A DNA stretch of 17,868 bases from CAMYLR01 sp039590215 (GCA_039590215.1 JBDHFX010000022.1:1-17868), one strand, 5' to 3'. Shown: positions 1 through 7,014, counted from the first letter of the stretch. The notes: generated by a model not told the origin, from the sequence alone. A program made the numbers and translations.

Positions 1-696
1 GATACCGTGGTGCTGATCGCGCTCTTCGCGTGGTATCTGTACCGAACCGGTTCGCTCGGCTCTGAGGAGCCGGACCTGGTCGGACCGGCGCTTATGCTGA
101 CCCGACTGCCGCGGTCTTGGCGGCTGTGCTGCAATGCGGGTCTGTTCATGTTCTCCGGGTTAATCATCTTCCTGGCCGCGGAGCCGTTCGCGGAAGCCCT
201 GATCGATACCGGACACGAATTCGGAATCGACGAGTTTCTGCTCGTTCAGTGGGTGGCACCGCTCGCATCCGAGGCACCCGAGTTCATCATCGCCGCCATC
301 TGGACTGTCCGTGGGCACGCCACGATGGCACTGTCGGCGTTGATCTCGTCCAAGGTCAATCAGTGGACGCTGCTGATCGGTACGATCTCGATCGTCTATT
401 CGATCTCGGCCGGGCGCATCCAAGCGCTGCCGCTCGACCTGCAACAGCAGCATGAGATCTTCCTGACCGCGGCTCAATCGCTGTTCGCGGCCGTGATGCT
501 CTCCGACCGCCGCCTCACCTGGTGGCAGGCGCTGCTCTTGTTCCTCCCGTTCGCGACCCAACTGATCGTCCCGGCGCTCAGGATGCAGGTCGCGGTCGTC
601 TACTTGGTAATGACCGTGGTTTGGGGGATTCACTACCGCCATCACTTGGCGGCGATACTCAGAAGCGGCCCAAAGGGGTTGAGCCGGGCGGTCTAA
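1..696 (+). CDS. Sodium/calcium (cation/proton) exchanger family protein, 3' part
   Basis: This is the C-terminal part of a polytopic inner-membrane transporter. The frame is open from base 1, so the true start lies upstream of the window. The visible residues form several hydrophobic segments. One stretch runs from VAPLASEAPEF through RGHATMALSALISSKVNQWT. It matches the conserved alpha-repeat of the CaCA (Na+/Ca2+ exchanger) superfamily, where an acidic residue in a G/A-S-x-PE motif followed by a G-N/S-K/N-N segment lines the ion path. The family exchanges Ca2+ or another cation for Na+ or H+. Only one alpha-repeat is visible; the other should lie upstream. The stop TAA (694-696) overlaps the convergent stop of nadE. 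The family assignment is good, but the ion specificity cannot be read from this fragment. Confidence 0.8.
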   Translation, partial: DTVVLIALFAWYLYRTGSLGSEEPDLVGPALMLTRLPRSWRLCCNAGLFMFSGLIIFLAAEPFAEALIDTGHEFGIDEFLLVQWVAPLASEAPEFIIAAIWTVRGHATMALSALISSKVNQWTLLIGTISIVYSISAGRIQALPLDLQQQHEIFLTAAQSLFAAVMLSDRRLTWWQALLLFLPFATQLIVPALRMQVAVVYLVMTVVWGIHYRHHLAAILRSGPKGLSRAV

Positions 697-2426
697 CCGC
701 GGTAGCGGTTGGTGATCGGCATGCGGCGGTCTTTGCCAAACGCCCGGGTGGTGATCTTGATGCCGGGTGGGGCTTGCCGTCGCTTGTACTCGTTGCTGTC
801 AACCGCGTCCACCACCCATCGGACGATCTCCTCTTCGTGCCCGAGCGCGACAATCTCTTCGGTTCCCAAATCGCGTTCGATGTACGCTTCGAGAATCCGA
901 TCCAACTCGTCATAGGGTGGCAGCGTGTCTTGGTCCATTTGATCGGGTTTGAGCTCAGCCGTCGGCGGGCGATCAATAACCACCTGCGGGATGAGCTCCC
1001 GTCCGGCTTGGCGGTTGATCTCGCGTGCGACGGCATAGACGTCGCTTTTGTAGAGATCCTTGAGGACCGCGAACCCGCCCACCATGTCACCGTATAGCGT
1101 GCAGTAACCAACCGAAAGCTCGCTCTTGTTACCGGGCGCCAGCACGAGCCAGCCGCGCTTGTTCGAGAGTGCCATCAGCAGATTGCCTCGGATCCGCGCC
1201 TGCAAGTTCTCTTCGGTCTCATCGGCCGGGGTACCGTCGAAGCTAGGCGCGAGCACCGTCAGAAACGCTTCGAACACGGAGTCGATAGCGATCTCGTCAA
1301 AAGCGATACCGAGGTTCTGACACAACGTCTCGGCCCCGGCCCGGCTTTCATGGCTCGAGTACGGAGACGGCATGTAGCAGCCGTGGACCCGCTCCGGACC
1401 CAGTGCTCGCGCCGCGATCGCGGCAGTTACCGCCGAATCGATCCCACCGGATACGCCGATCACAGCGTCGCGAAAACCGTTCTTCGTGAAGTAGTCGCCT
1501 ACCCCGAGCGTCACCGCAGCAAGAACCTCTTCAGGCCGAGAAAGAAGCTCGGCAACCGTCGGCGCGACCGCATCGCGCTTCGCTGAGCGCCTCGGGCCCA
1601 GGTCAACGCACTCGACGATCGGAGCGTCGCCCTGCCCTTCGTAATGGACCTTCCGGCGGCGTGGATCGTGAAGCCGCTCGTGAAACACGCGCTCGAGCTG
1701 TAGATCGACGACGAGAAGGTCCTCCTCGAACGCGCGGCCACGGGCCATGAGATCCCCGTCCTCGTCGGCGACCAGCGATTGACCATCGAAGATCAGCTCG
1801 TCTTGGCCGCCCACCAAATTGCAGTACGCCACCACGATCGCGTTATCCTCGGCTCTGGTGGTGAGCATTCGTTCCCGGTCGTGACCCTTGCCAGCATGGT
1901 ATGGCGACGCCGAGAGGTTGATCGCCAATTGGGCGTGGCCAAGCTGCGCCTGCGACGTCAGTGGTTCGCCCGGGTACCAAATGTCCTCGCAGATATTGAC
2001 CCCAAAGGTGACGTCACCAAGCTGATAGACCGGGATTGTATCCCCGCGACGGAAGTAGCGGTTTTCATCGAACACCCCGTAGTTGGGGAGGTACCGCTTG
2101 CGATAGATGTGGCGCACGGCACCGTCCCGAATGACGGCCGCTGCATTGTAGACATCGGCTTCTCGATCCGGGAACCCGACCACCGCGACCGTATCCTCGA
2201 CGCCCTTAGCGAGCTCGTCCAGCGCTTCGCGCACGGCGGTCAAGAACGACGGTTTGAGCAACAAGTCCTCGGGCGGGTAGCCGCTGAGCGCGAGCTCGGG
2301 AAACACGACCACATCGGGGCGGTGAGCTTTGGCCTCGTCGAGCGAGCGCCGAATCCGGGTCAGGTTCCCCTCCAGATCCCCTACGGCGGTGTTGATCTGC
2401 GCGAGCGCGATACGAAACGGCTTCAT
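693..2426 (-). CDS. nadE: Glutamine-dependent NAD+ synthetase
   Basis: This 577-residue cytoplasmic enzyme catalyses the last step of NAD+ synthesis, amidating deamido-NAD+ with ATP and glutamine-derived ammonia. The N-terminal nitrilase-type glutaminase domain (about 1-270) shows the Glu/Lys/Cys triad: E44 in FPELALSGYPPEDLL, K110 in KRYLPNYGVFDE and C146 in NICEDIWYP. The C-terminal synthetase domain (about 285-577) carries the ATP-pyrophosphatase loop SGGIDS at 326-331. Length and domain order fit the two-domain, glutamine-dependent form. The ATG at 2426 opens directly into the typical strand FRIALAQINTAVGDLEGN. There is no Shine-Dalgarno, but TAGATT lies 7 nt upstream, suggesting a leaderless mRNA. 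It is divergent from metX, and its stop overlaps the stop of the exchanger gene. Confidence 0.95.
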   Translation of the reverse strand: MKPFRIALAQINTAVGDLEGNLTRIRRSLDEAKAHRPDVVVFPELALSGYPPEDLLLKPSFLTAVREALDELAKGVEDTVAVVGFPDREADVYNAAAVIRDGAVRHIYRKRYLPNYGVFDENRYFRRGDTIPVYQLGDVTFGVNICEDIWYPGEPLTSQAQLGHAQLAINLSASPYHAGKGHDRERMLTTRAEDNAIVVAYCNLVGGQDELIFDGQSLVADEDGDLMARGRAFEEDLLVVDLQLERVFHERLHDPRRRKVHYEGQGDAPIVECVDLGPRRSAKRDAVAPTVAELLSRPEEVLAAVTLGVGDYFTKNGFRDAVIGVSGGIDSAVTAAIAARALGPERVHGCYMPSPYSSHESRAGAETLCQNLGIAFDEIAIDSVFEAFLTVLAPSFDGTPADETEENLQARIRGNLLMALSNKRGWLVLAPGNKSELSVGYCTLYGDMVGGFAVLKDLYKSDVYAVAREINRQAGRELIPQVVIDRPPTAELKPDQMDQDTLPPYDELDRILEAYIERDLGTEEIVALGHEEEIVRWVVDAVDSNEYKRRQAPPGIKITTRAFGKDRRMPITNRYRG

Positions 2427-2433
2427 AACAACA

Positions 2434-2439
2434 AATCTA
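2434..2439 (-). promoter_or_regulatory. Putative leaderless -10 element of nadE (TAGATT)
   Basis: Read on the minus strand, TAGATT (consensus TANNNT) ends 7 nt before the nadE ATG, so transcription would begin at or next to the start codon. No SD-like purine run precedes the ATG and no clear -35 is visible. The same arrangement recurs at four other gene starts in this window. Confidence 0.55.
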
Positions 2440-2485
2440 ATGGACCGGCCTGGCCTGGACCGTTTCGCGCCCGTTCGACCGGCAC

Positions 2486-2491
2486 TAGACT
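2486..2491 (+). promoter_or_regulatory. Putative leaderless -10 element of metX (TAGACT)
   Basis: TAGACT lies 6 nt upstream of the metX ATG (2498), with no SD between them. The spacing places the transcription start at the start codon. The 71-bp nadE-metX gap thus holds two face-to-face promoters whose -10 boxes nearly touch the coding regions. Confidence 0.5.
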
Positions 2492-2497
2492 GGCGTC

Positions 2498-3577
2498 ATG
2501 TCGGAATCTTACCGACAGCACTGGACCCACCCAGGGCCGTTCGAAACCGAGTCCGGCGCGACGATCGAATCTCCGGTCACCGCCTACGAGACGTGGGGGC
2601 AGCTTGGCAACGCCAACGCCGTGCTCCTGACGACCGGGCTCTCGCCGAGCGCGCACGCGGCCCGCCACGGCCCGGAGGACGAGTCCGGCTGGTGGGAAAC
2701 GATGGTCGGACCCGGGAAAGCGATCGACACCGATCGCTGGTTCGTCGTATGTGCCAATGTCCTCGGCGGCTGCTACGGGTCGACCGGTCCGGCGTCGATC
2801 AACCCCAAAACGGATCGGCGCTACGGGCTCGACTTCCCGATCATCAGCCTGCGTGACATCGCCGGCCTCCAGCATGCGCTCCTCGAGCACCTCGGCGTGC
2901 GTCGCCTGCGAGCGGTCGTCGGGTCCTCGATGGGCGGCATGCTGGCGCTCGAGTACGCCACGATGTTCCCGGATAGCGTCGAGCGACTGGTGGCGATCAG
3001 CGCCTCCGGAATGACCCATCCATTTGCGATCGCCCTGCGACGAGTCCAGCGTCGGGCGGTGATGCTCGATCCGGCCTGGCGGGGAGGCGACTACTACGAT
3101 CAAGGTCAGCCCGCGGCCGGCCTATCGCTAGCTCGGGAAATCGGCACGATCTCGTATCGCTCGGATCTCGAATGGACAGCTCGCTTCGGTCGCGATTGGC
3201 GGGATGGCAAACTGTTCTCGTTCGACGGTCGGTTCGAGATCGAGTCGTATCTCCAGCACCAGGGCGAGAAGTACCCCCAGAGCTACGACGCCAATTCGTA
3301 CCTGTACCTGTCACGAGCCATGGACCTCCACGATCTGGGTCGCGACCGCGATGGACTCGTGGGGGCAGTCTCCCGGATCACCGCCCGACCGCTGATCATA
3401 GGCGTCGAATCGGACGTTCTGATCCCACCGTTCGAGATCGAAGAGCTGGCCCAGGCGTTCGCCGATGCCGGCCGGCGTGCCGACGTGGGAATGGTCGACG
3501 TCGATACCGGCCACGATTCCTTCCTCCTCCACCCCGAATTGTTTGGTCCCCCGATCCAAGCTCACCTGGGGGCATAG
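2498..3577 (+). CDS. metX: Homoserine/serine O-acyltransferase, MetX family
   Basis: This 359-residue alpha/beta-hydrolase-fold acyltransferase activates the hydroxyl of homoserine (or serine) with acetyl- or succinyl-CoA for sulfur-amino-acid synthesis. The family block NVLGGCYGSTGPASINP is at 88-103, the nucleophile S144 lies in GSSMGG, and the acid and base look like D306 (ESDVLIP) and H339 (TGHDSF). The N-terminal substrate loop reads TGLSPSAHA at 46-54, unlike the HALTGDAH-type loop I recall for classical homoserine acetyltransferases. It is closer to serine O-acyltransferase-like members, so the acceptor could be serine. The ATG at 2498 starts the conserved region with little extra sequence and has a leaderless-type -10. 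No sulfhydrylase gene is adjacent. The family is certain; the substrate is not. Confidence 0.88.
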   Translation: MSESYRQHWTHPGPFETESGATIESPVTAYETWGQLGNANAVLLTTGLSPSAHAARHGPEDESGWWETMVGPGKAIDTDRWFVVCANVLGGCYGSTGPASINPKTDRRYGLDFPIISLRDIAGLQHALLEHLGVRRLRAVVGSSMGGMLALEYATMFPDSVERLVAISASGMTHPFAIALRRVQRRAVMLDPAWRGGDYYDQGQPAAGLSLAREIGTISYRSDLEWTARFGRDWRDGKLFSFDGRFEIESYLQHQGEKYPQSYDANSYLYLSRAMDLHDLGRDRDGLVGAVSRITARPLIIGVESDVLIPPFEIEELAQAFADAGRRADVGMVDVDTGHDSFLLHPELFGPPIQAHLGA

Positions 3578-3675
3578 GCCCCGCGCCTAGCCGGTTCAAA
3601 AGAGTCGAAAAACTGAACTGAAACCAGCGGCCATCGTCGTGCGTAGGGATTGGACAGGAACCAGCGATACCCATT

Positions 3676-3685
3676 GAAAGGAGAT
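3676..3685 (+). promoter_or_regulatory. Strong Shine-Dalgarno of micro-gene 1
   Basis: GAAAGGAGAT contains AGGAG, nearly the full anti-SD complement, 7 nt before the ATG at 3691. The identical ten bases recur at the second micro-gene with identical spacing, which fixes both starts and shows that the duplication includes the ribosome-binding site. Confidence 0.8.
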
Positions 3686-3690
3686 ACCAA

Positions 3691-3888
3691 ATGCGTACCA
3701 TCCATTCTTTTCTAGCAGCGACGTTCTACAGCGCCTCCATCATCGCCCTTTTGGCGATGACGGCACCCCCGACGACCCCCGAAGCCGGACCCACGGCTGA
3801 GCTCGGAACGGTCACGGTGATCGCCGTTGAGGCGCCGGAAACGGTGGCCGATGGCGACGGGGGCCGGCGAGGCAGAGAGATCAGTTAG
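3691..3888 (+). CDS. Small secreted or membrane-anchored peptide, copy 1 of a tandem pair
   Basis: I do not recognise this 65-residue protein. It starts MRTIHSFLAA, followed by one hydrophobic segment (about 7-24, ending LLAMT), a proline-rich stretch, and then the motif ELGTVTVIAVEA. A signal-peptidase site after GPTA (residue 36) would leave a 29-residue, strongly charged mature peptide ending GGRRGREIS. The next gene encodes a clear paralogue sharing FLAA, FY, LLAMT, AELG, TVI and VEA in register. A near-consensus SD with 7-nt spacing supports real and probably efficient translation. It lies 113 bp after metX and 76 bp before its twin. Function is unknown; the hydrophobic segment could instead be an uncleaved membrane anchor. 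Confidence 0.7.
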   Translation: MRTIHSFLAATFYSASIIALLAMTAPPTTPEAGPTAELGTVTVIAVEAPETVADGDGGRRGREIS

Positions 3889-3949
3889 GGCTTCCAACCA
3901 AATGCGATCTCGAGGTATCCAAAGGGGCAAGAAAGCGATGAACCGATTC

Positions 3950-3959
3950 GAAAGGAGAT
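3950..3959 (+). promoter_or_regulatory. Strong Shine-Dalgarno of micro-gene 2
   Basis: GAAAGGAGAT with AGGAG 7 nt before the ATG at 3965 decides the start of the second micro-gene. Longer in-frame openings upstream (ATG at 3902 and 3938) lack an SD and add only an Arg/Lys-rich stretch absent from the paralogue. Confidence 0.8.
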
Positions 3960-3964
3960 TCATA

Positions 3965-4153
3965 ATGCGCGCGACTTTCACGTTTTTGGCGGCAGCGTTC
4001 TACGTGCTCTCGATCTCGACCCTGCTGGCGATGACGTTCTCCCCCCCGCCCGGCGCAAGCGCCGAGCTCGGTCCGATCACGGTGATCGGCGTCGAGGCGC
4101 AGCCAACCGTGGTCGACAGCGAAGAGATCCTGCTCCGGTTGGAGATGAGCTAG
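3965..4153 (+). CDS. Small secreted or membrane-anchored peptide, copy 2 of a tandem pair
   Basis: This is a 62-residue paralogue of the preceding gene and has no function I recognise. Order: MRATFTFLAA, a hydrophobic segment to LLAMT, a short proline-rich linker, an AxA-type cleavage site after GASA (residue 33), then ELGPITVIGVEA and an acidic tail ending LRLEMS. Cleavage there would give a 29-residue mature peptide, the same length as predicted for copy 1. The two tails differ strongly (acidic/hydrophobic here, Gly/Arg-rich in copy 1), while the signal segment and the ELGxxTVIxVEA core are conserved, so the divergence is concentrated at the C-terminus. The start is set by the SD at 3950-3959. 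A terminator-like hairpin follows 22 bp after the stop, so the pair probably forms its own short transcript or the end of one. Confidence 0.7.
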   Translation: MRATFTFLAAAFYVLSISTLLAMTFSPPPGASAELGPITVIGVEAQPTVVDSEEILLRLEMS

Positions 4154-4175
4154 CCCGACAACTCACGCTGGCAGC

Positions 4176-4216
4176 GACGGGCGGTTTGGCCAAAAATCCT
4201 CGGCCAAGCCGCCGTC
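4176..4216 (+). terminator. Rho-independent terminator-like hairpin after the micro-gene pair
   Basis: Arms GACGGGCGGTTTGGCC (4176-4191) and GGCCAAGCCGCCGTC (4202-4216) can pair over about 15 positions with one G-U wobble and one bulged G, around a 10-nt A-rich loop. TTGCGTTTG follows, a moderately T-rich tail. It separates the micro-genes from the cstB-like gene. Confidence 0.7.
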
Positions 4217-4261
4217 TTGCGTTTGTAGCTCACGGTCGTGCGCCCCGCCGAACCGTTCGCG

Positions 4262-4267
4262 TATAAT
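4262..4267 (+). promoter_or_regulatory. Putative -10 box (TATAAT) of the cstB-like gene
   Basis: A perfect TATAAT lies 30 nt upstream of the ATG at 4298 and just after the terminator-like hairpin. The predicted leader of about 23 nt carries GGGAGG (4288-4293), an SD 4 nt before the ATG. No convincing -35 sits 16-18 bp upstream, so this rests on the hexamer and its position. Confidence 0.45.
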
Positions 4268-4297
4268 TGCCGCACCCACAAAACGACGGGAGGCGCC

Positions 4298-5707
4298 ATG
4301 CTGTTCGAACGATTCGAAGACGCCGGGCTGTCCCAGTATTCCTATGGGGTTGGCTGCCCGGCTGCGGGAGCGATCGCAATCGTCGATCCCCGACGTGACG
4401 TCGACGCTTACATCGACTTTGCCAAGCACCATGGGGTCGAGATCCGCTCCGTCTTGGAAACCCACATCCATGCCGACTTCGCCTCCGGAGCGCGCGAGCT
4501 GGGCGAGCGGACGGGTGCCGAGCTGCACTTATCGCGGTTCGACGCCGGTGAGCGGTACGAGGTCGCATTCGACCACCAGGCACTCGATCACGGGGACTCG
4601 ATCGAGATGGGATCGGTGAAATTGACCGCCCTCCACACACCAGGGCACACACCGGAACATCTTTCGTATTTGGTTTTTGATATGGTTCGCTCGAACGACA
4701 CGCCGCAAATAATGCTGTCCGGCGATTTCCTTTTCGTGGGTTCTGTCGGTCGCCCTGATCTACTGGGCGAGGACGCCAAGCTCGGTCTGGCGAAGCAGAT
4801 GTTCCACAGCATTCGGGATGGGTTGAAGGGGCTGCCCGGCGGGCTCGAGATCCACCCTGGGCATGGCGCCGGATCGATGTGTGGAGCGGGCATGAGCGCG
4901 CGACCGCTTTCGACCTTGGGCTTCGAGCGCGTCGCCAACCCCTACCTCGATCCTGAACTGACTGAGGAGAGGTTCGTCGAGCAGTTGCTTGCGTCAAGCC
5001 CTCCGTTTCCGCCCTACTACCGGCGGATGAAGGAGTTGAACGCCGCCGGAGCGCCCACGCTCAAGCGGTTGGCCGAGATCGAGCCACTGCCGCCCGAACG
5101 CTTCCAATCACTGGCCCAAAACGGTCATATCGTGGTCGACATCCGCGATCCCGAAGCCTTCGGACGCGGCCACGTTCCGGACGCCTTCGGTATCGGCGTC
5201 GGGCAGGGTCTATCGACATGGGTGGCCTGGGCCGTGCCCTACGACACACCGTTGCTCCTGGTTGTCGCCAATCCGGCTTGGATCGAGGGCGCTGCGCACG
5301 CGCTGGCTCGCGTGGGCCTGGACGACGTGCGCGGTTATCTGGACGGCGGGATGGAAGCCTGGGCCGAAGCTGGTCTCCAAGCCGAGACCCTCGACCAAAC
5401 TGACGTCACAGGCCTGTCCGATCGACTGGCCGGCACCAACGGACCGGTCTTGGTCGATGTCCGATCGGATGAAGAGTGGGACGCAGGCCACGTCGCCGGC
5501 GCAATTCACATCATGGCTGGCCACCTGGCCGACCGGCTGGATGAGGTTCCCGTCGGCAAGGACGGCCTGGCCGTCATCTGCGACGCTGGCTATCGATCCA
5601 CGGTCGCAGCGAGCATCCTCAAGCGCTCGGGCTTTGCCGATGTCATCAACGTCCGCGGCGGAATGGGCGCCTGGACGGGCGCGGGTCTGCCGACGACCAC
5701 CAACTGA
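4298..5707 (+). CDS. Persulfide dioxygenase-sulfurtransferase, CstB-like (MBL fold plus two rhodanese domains)
   Basis: This 469-residue enzyme probably oxidises low-molecular-weight persulfides and transfers sulfane sulfur in sulfide detoxification. The metallo-beta-lactamase domain (about 1-245) has THIHADFASG (H56, H58, D60), TPGHTPEH (H117) and SGDFLF (D143). H56, H117 and D143 fit the mononuclear iron ligands of the ETHE1 family. A first rhodanese-like domain (about 265-360) lacks a cysteine at its active loop (VVANPAWIEG), so it is a pseudo-rhodanese. The last domain (about 375-465) has the active loop CDAGYRS with C428. This MBL, pseudo-rhodanese, rhodanese order is that of staphylococcal CstB. 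The ATG at 4298 is chosen over the longer frame from 4238 because GGGAGG precedes it and the conserved region starts there. The next gene follows after 32 nt. Confidence 0.87.
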   Translation: MLFERFEDAGLSQYSYGVGCPAAGAIAIVDPRRDVDAYIDFAKHHGVEIRSVLETHIHADFASGARELGERTGAELHLSRFDAGERYEVAFDHQALDHGDSIEMGSVKLTALHTPGHTPEHLSYLVFDMVRSNDTPQIMLSGDFLFVGSVGRPDLLGEDAKLGLAKQMFHSIRDGLKGLPGGLEIHPGHGAGSMCGAGMSARPLSTLGFERVANPYLDPELTEERFVEQLLASSPPFPPYYRRMKELNAAGAPTLKRLAEIEPLPPERFQSLAQNGHIVVDIRDPEAFGRGHVPDAFGIGVGQGLSTWVAWAVPYDTPLLLVVANPAWIEGAAHALARVGLDDVRGYLDGGMEAWAEAGLQAETLDQTDVTGLSDRLAGTNGPVLVDVRSDEEWDAGHVAGAIHIMAGHLADRLDEVPVGKDGLAVICDAGYRSTVAASILKRSGFADVINVRGGMGAWTGAGLPTTTN

Positions 5708-5718
5708 GGGACGCGATC

Positions 5719-5733
5719 GGCGGCCGAGCCGCC
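5719..5733 (+). other. GC-only intercistronic hairpin
   Basis: GGCGGC and GCCGCC form a perfect 6-bp stem with a 3-nt loop in the 32-nt gap between the cstB-like gene and the following membrane-protein gene. It ends 6 nt before the GTG at 5740 and has no T tract. It could attenuate translation of the downstream gene or mark an mRNA end; it could also be chance in GC-rich sequence. Confidence 0.3.
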
Positions 5734-5739
5734 CCCGCT

Positions 5740-7014
5740 GTGGTGCTGATCGCGGGCGCCTTCACGCTCGTTGTAGTCAGCGTTGCGATGCGCGCTGGAA
5801 CCGAGCCCTTTGCGACGTGGTATTACCCGTTAGCGTGGTCCCCCACGCTGCTCATGCTGGATGCGGTCGCTGCTCTCAGGAGCGGCGGCCGCTTCTTTTT
5901 CTTGACTCGGCCACACGCGATCGCTTCGATGTTGGCGTGGTCGATACCGTTTTGGCTGTTCTTCGAGTTGCTCAACTTTCAACTCGACAACTGGTACTAC
6001 GTTTTCGTACCCGACGACCCGGTGGCGCGGTGGGCTGGCATCGGACTCTCGTTCGCGACCGTACTGCCGGCGATTTTCCTGGCCGAGCGGGCGCTCGGTC
6101 CATCGGACAACTCGAGCGACGCGCAACCAACTCGTGTCCTCACATCCACCCAGCTACACGCGATCCAGTCGATCGGCGCGGTGGCGCTATTGGCGCCGCT
6201 CGTCTGGCCGGCCTTCCTTTTCCCGCTGGTCTGGGTAGGTGGTCTGTTGCTGGTCGACCCTTGGGTCTACCGGCGCGATCCTGAACGGTCGCTGGTGGCC
6301 GACGTAGAGCGCCACCGGCCGGCTCGCATCATGCGGCTGCTACTGGGCGGAATGATGATCGGGCTCCTTTGGGAGCTCTACAACGTCAGTGCGCGCGGCA
6401 AGTGGATATACACCGTTCCCGGACTCGAGGAACTCAAGCTCTTCGAGATGCCGCTGTTGGGGTTCTTTGGTTTCCCGGTTTTCGCCCTCGAGGGGTTCGC
6501 GGTCTATCAAGCGCTGGTGGTCAGCGGTCTGGCGGCGCCCGATCGCGGTCAAGCCCGACCTGCGTCACATGTGCTCCGTGGGCTGACGATTGTTCTCGCG
6601 ATCGCGTTCTCAGCGCTCGTGTTGCTGGGTATGGAGCGGTACACAATCTCGTCGACGACGCCACGCTTAGCCGACCTCGATGGTGTCTCGGCAGCGGCAC
6701 TTGAACACGCCGGCTACGACGTTTTTAGGCTGGCGGAGTCGGACCCGAACGCGGTGGCCACCGACACTGGGCTTCCTACCGAGGCCGTTAGCGCCTGGGT
6801 CGATCTCGCCGAGATGACCGCTTTGCGAGGCATTGGAACGGATAACGCCCGCCAGCTTCAGGCCGCTGGGATCTCGACGATCATTGAGCTGGCTGCCGCC
6901 GATCCGGTCTGGCTGGTCGAACAATTGCGCGAGGTTTCCGCTCAACCCGTCTACCCGGCCCGAGTTCGAGTCTGGGTCCGCGCCGCCCGAAACGCGACCC
7001 GGACAGCGCGCTAG
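5740..7014 (+). CDS. Polytopic membrane protein with C-terminal tandem helix-hairpin-helix (DUF4332-like) domain
   Basis: I do not recognise the membrane part of this 424-residue protein. About eight hydrophobic helices span residues 1-300. Two stretches resemble each other: FELLNF...NWYYVFVP near 68-87 and WELYNV...KWIYTVP near 207-225. This suggests an internally duplicated membrane unit. The last 110 or so residues are soluble-looking, with two helix-hairpin-helix-like repeats, LADLDGVSAAALEHAGYDVF and then LRGIGTDNARQLQAAGISTI followed by ELAAADP. They fit the DUF4332-like pattern. GTG at 5740 is the first usual start, but it lacks an SD and follows a hairpin, so the start is uncertain (ATG at 5788 is an alternative). 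It probably shares a transcript with the cstB-like gene. Confidence 0.7.
   Translation: MVLIAGAFTLVVVSVAMRAGTEPFATWYYPLAWSPTLLMLDAVAALRSGGRFFFLTRPHAIASMLAWSIPFWLFFELLNFQLDNWYYVFVPDDPVARWAGIGLSFATVLPAIFLAERALGPSDNSSDAQPTRVLTSTQLHAIQSIGAVALLAPLVWPAFLFPLVWVGGLLLVDPWVYRRDPERSLVADVERHRPARIMRLLLGGMMIGLLWELYNVSARGKWIYTVPGLEELKLFEMPLLGFFGFPVFALEGFAVYQALVVSGLAAPDRGQARPASHVLRGLTIVLAIAFSALVLLGMERYTISSTTPRLADLDGVSAAALEHAGYDVFRLAESDPNAVATDTGLPTEAVSAWVDLAEMTALRGIGTDNARQLQAAGISTIIELAAADPVWLVEQLREVSAQPVYPARVRVWVRAARNATRTAR

Noticed and set aside
160..645. Long minus-strand open frame opposite the exchanger gene
   Set aside because: Its product is low-complexity, charged and Arg/Asp-rich, as expected of an antisense shadow in GC-rich DNA. 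The plus strand encodes a recognisable CaCA repeat.
1779..2630. 283-codon plus-strand frame opposite nadE
   Set aside because: It lies opposite the glutaminase catalytic core of nadE, shows no recognisable domain, and would run through the nadE-metX promoter region into metX.
3569..3582. GGGGC-ATAG-GCCCC hairpin at the metX stop codon as a terminator
   Set aside because: Only 5 bp, it includes the stop codon in the loop, and no T tract follows.
3827..3964. N-terminal extension of micro-gene 2 (starts at 3827, 3902 or 3938)
   Set aside because: Those starts lack SDs, the added residues are Arg/Lys-rich and overlap copy 1, and the paralogue aligns exactly from the ATG at 3965, which has a strong SD.
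4238..4297. Upstream in-frame start of the persulfide dioxygenase gene
   Set aside because: It would include the putative -10 box and the SD in coding sequence; the conserved protein begins at the ATG at 4298.
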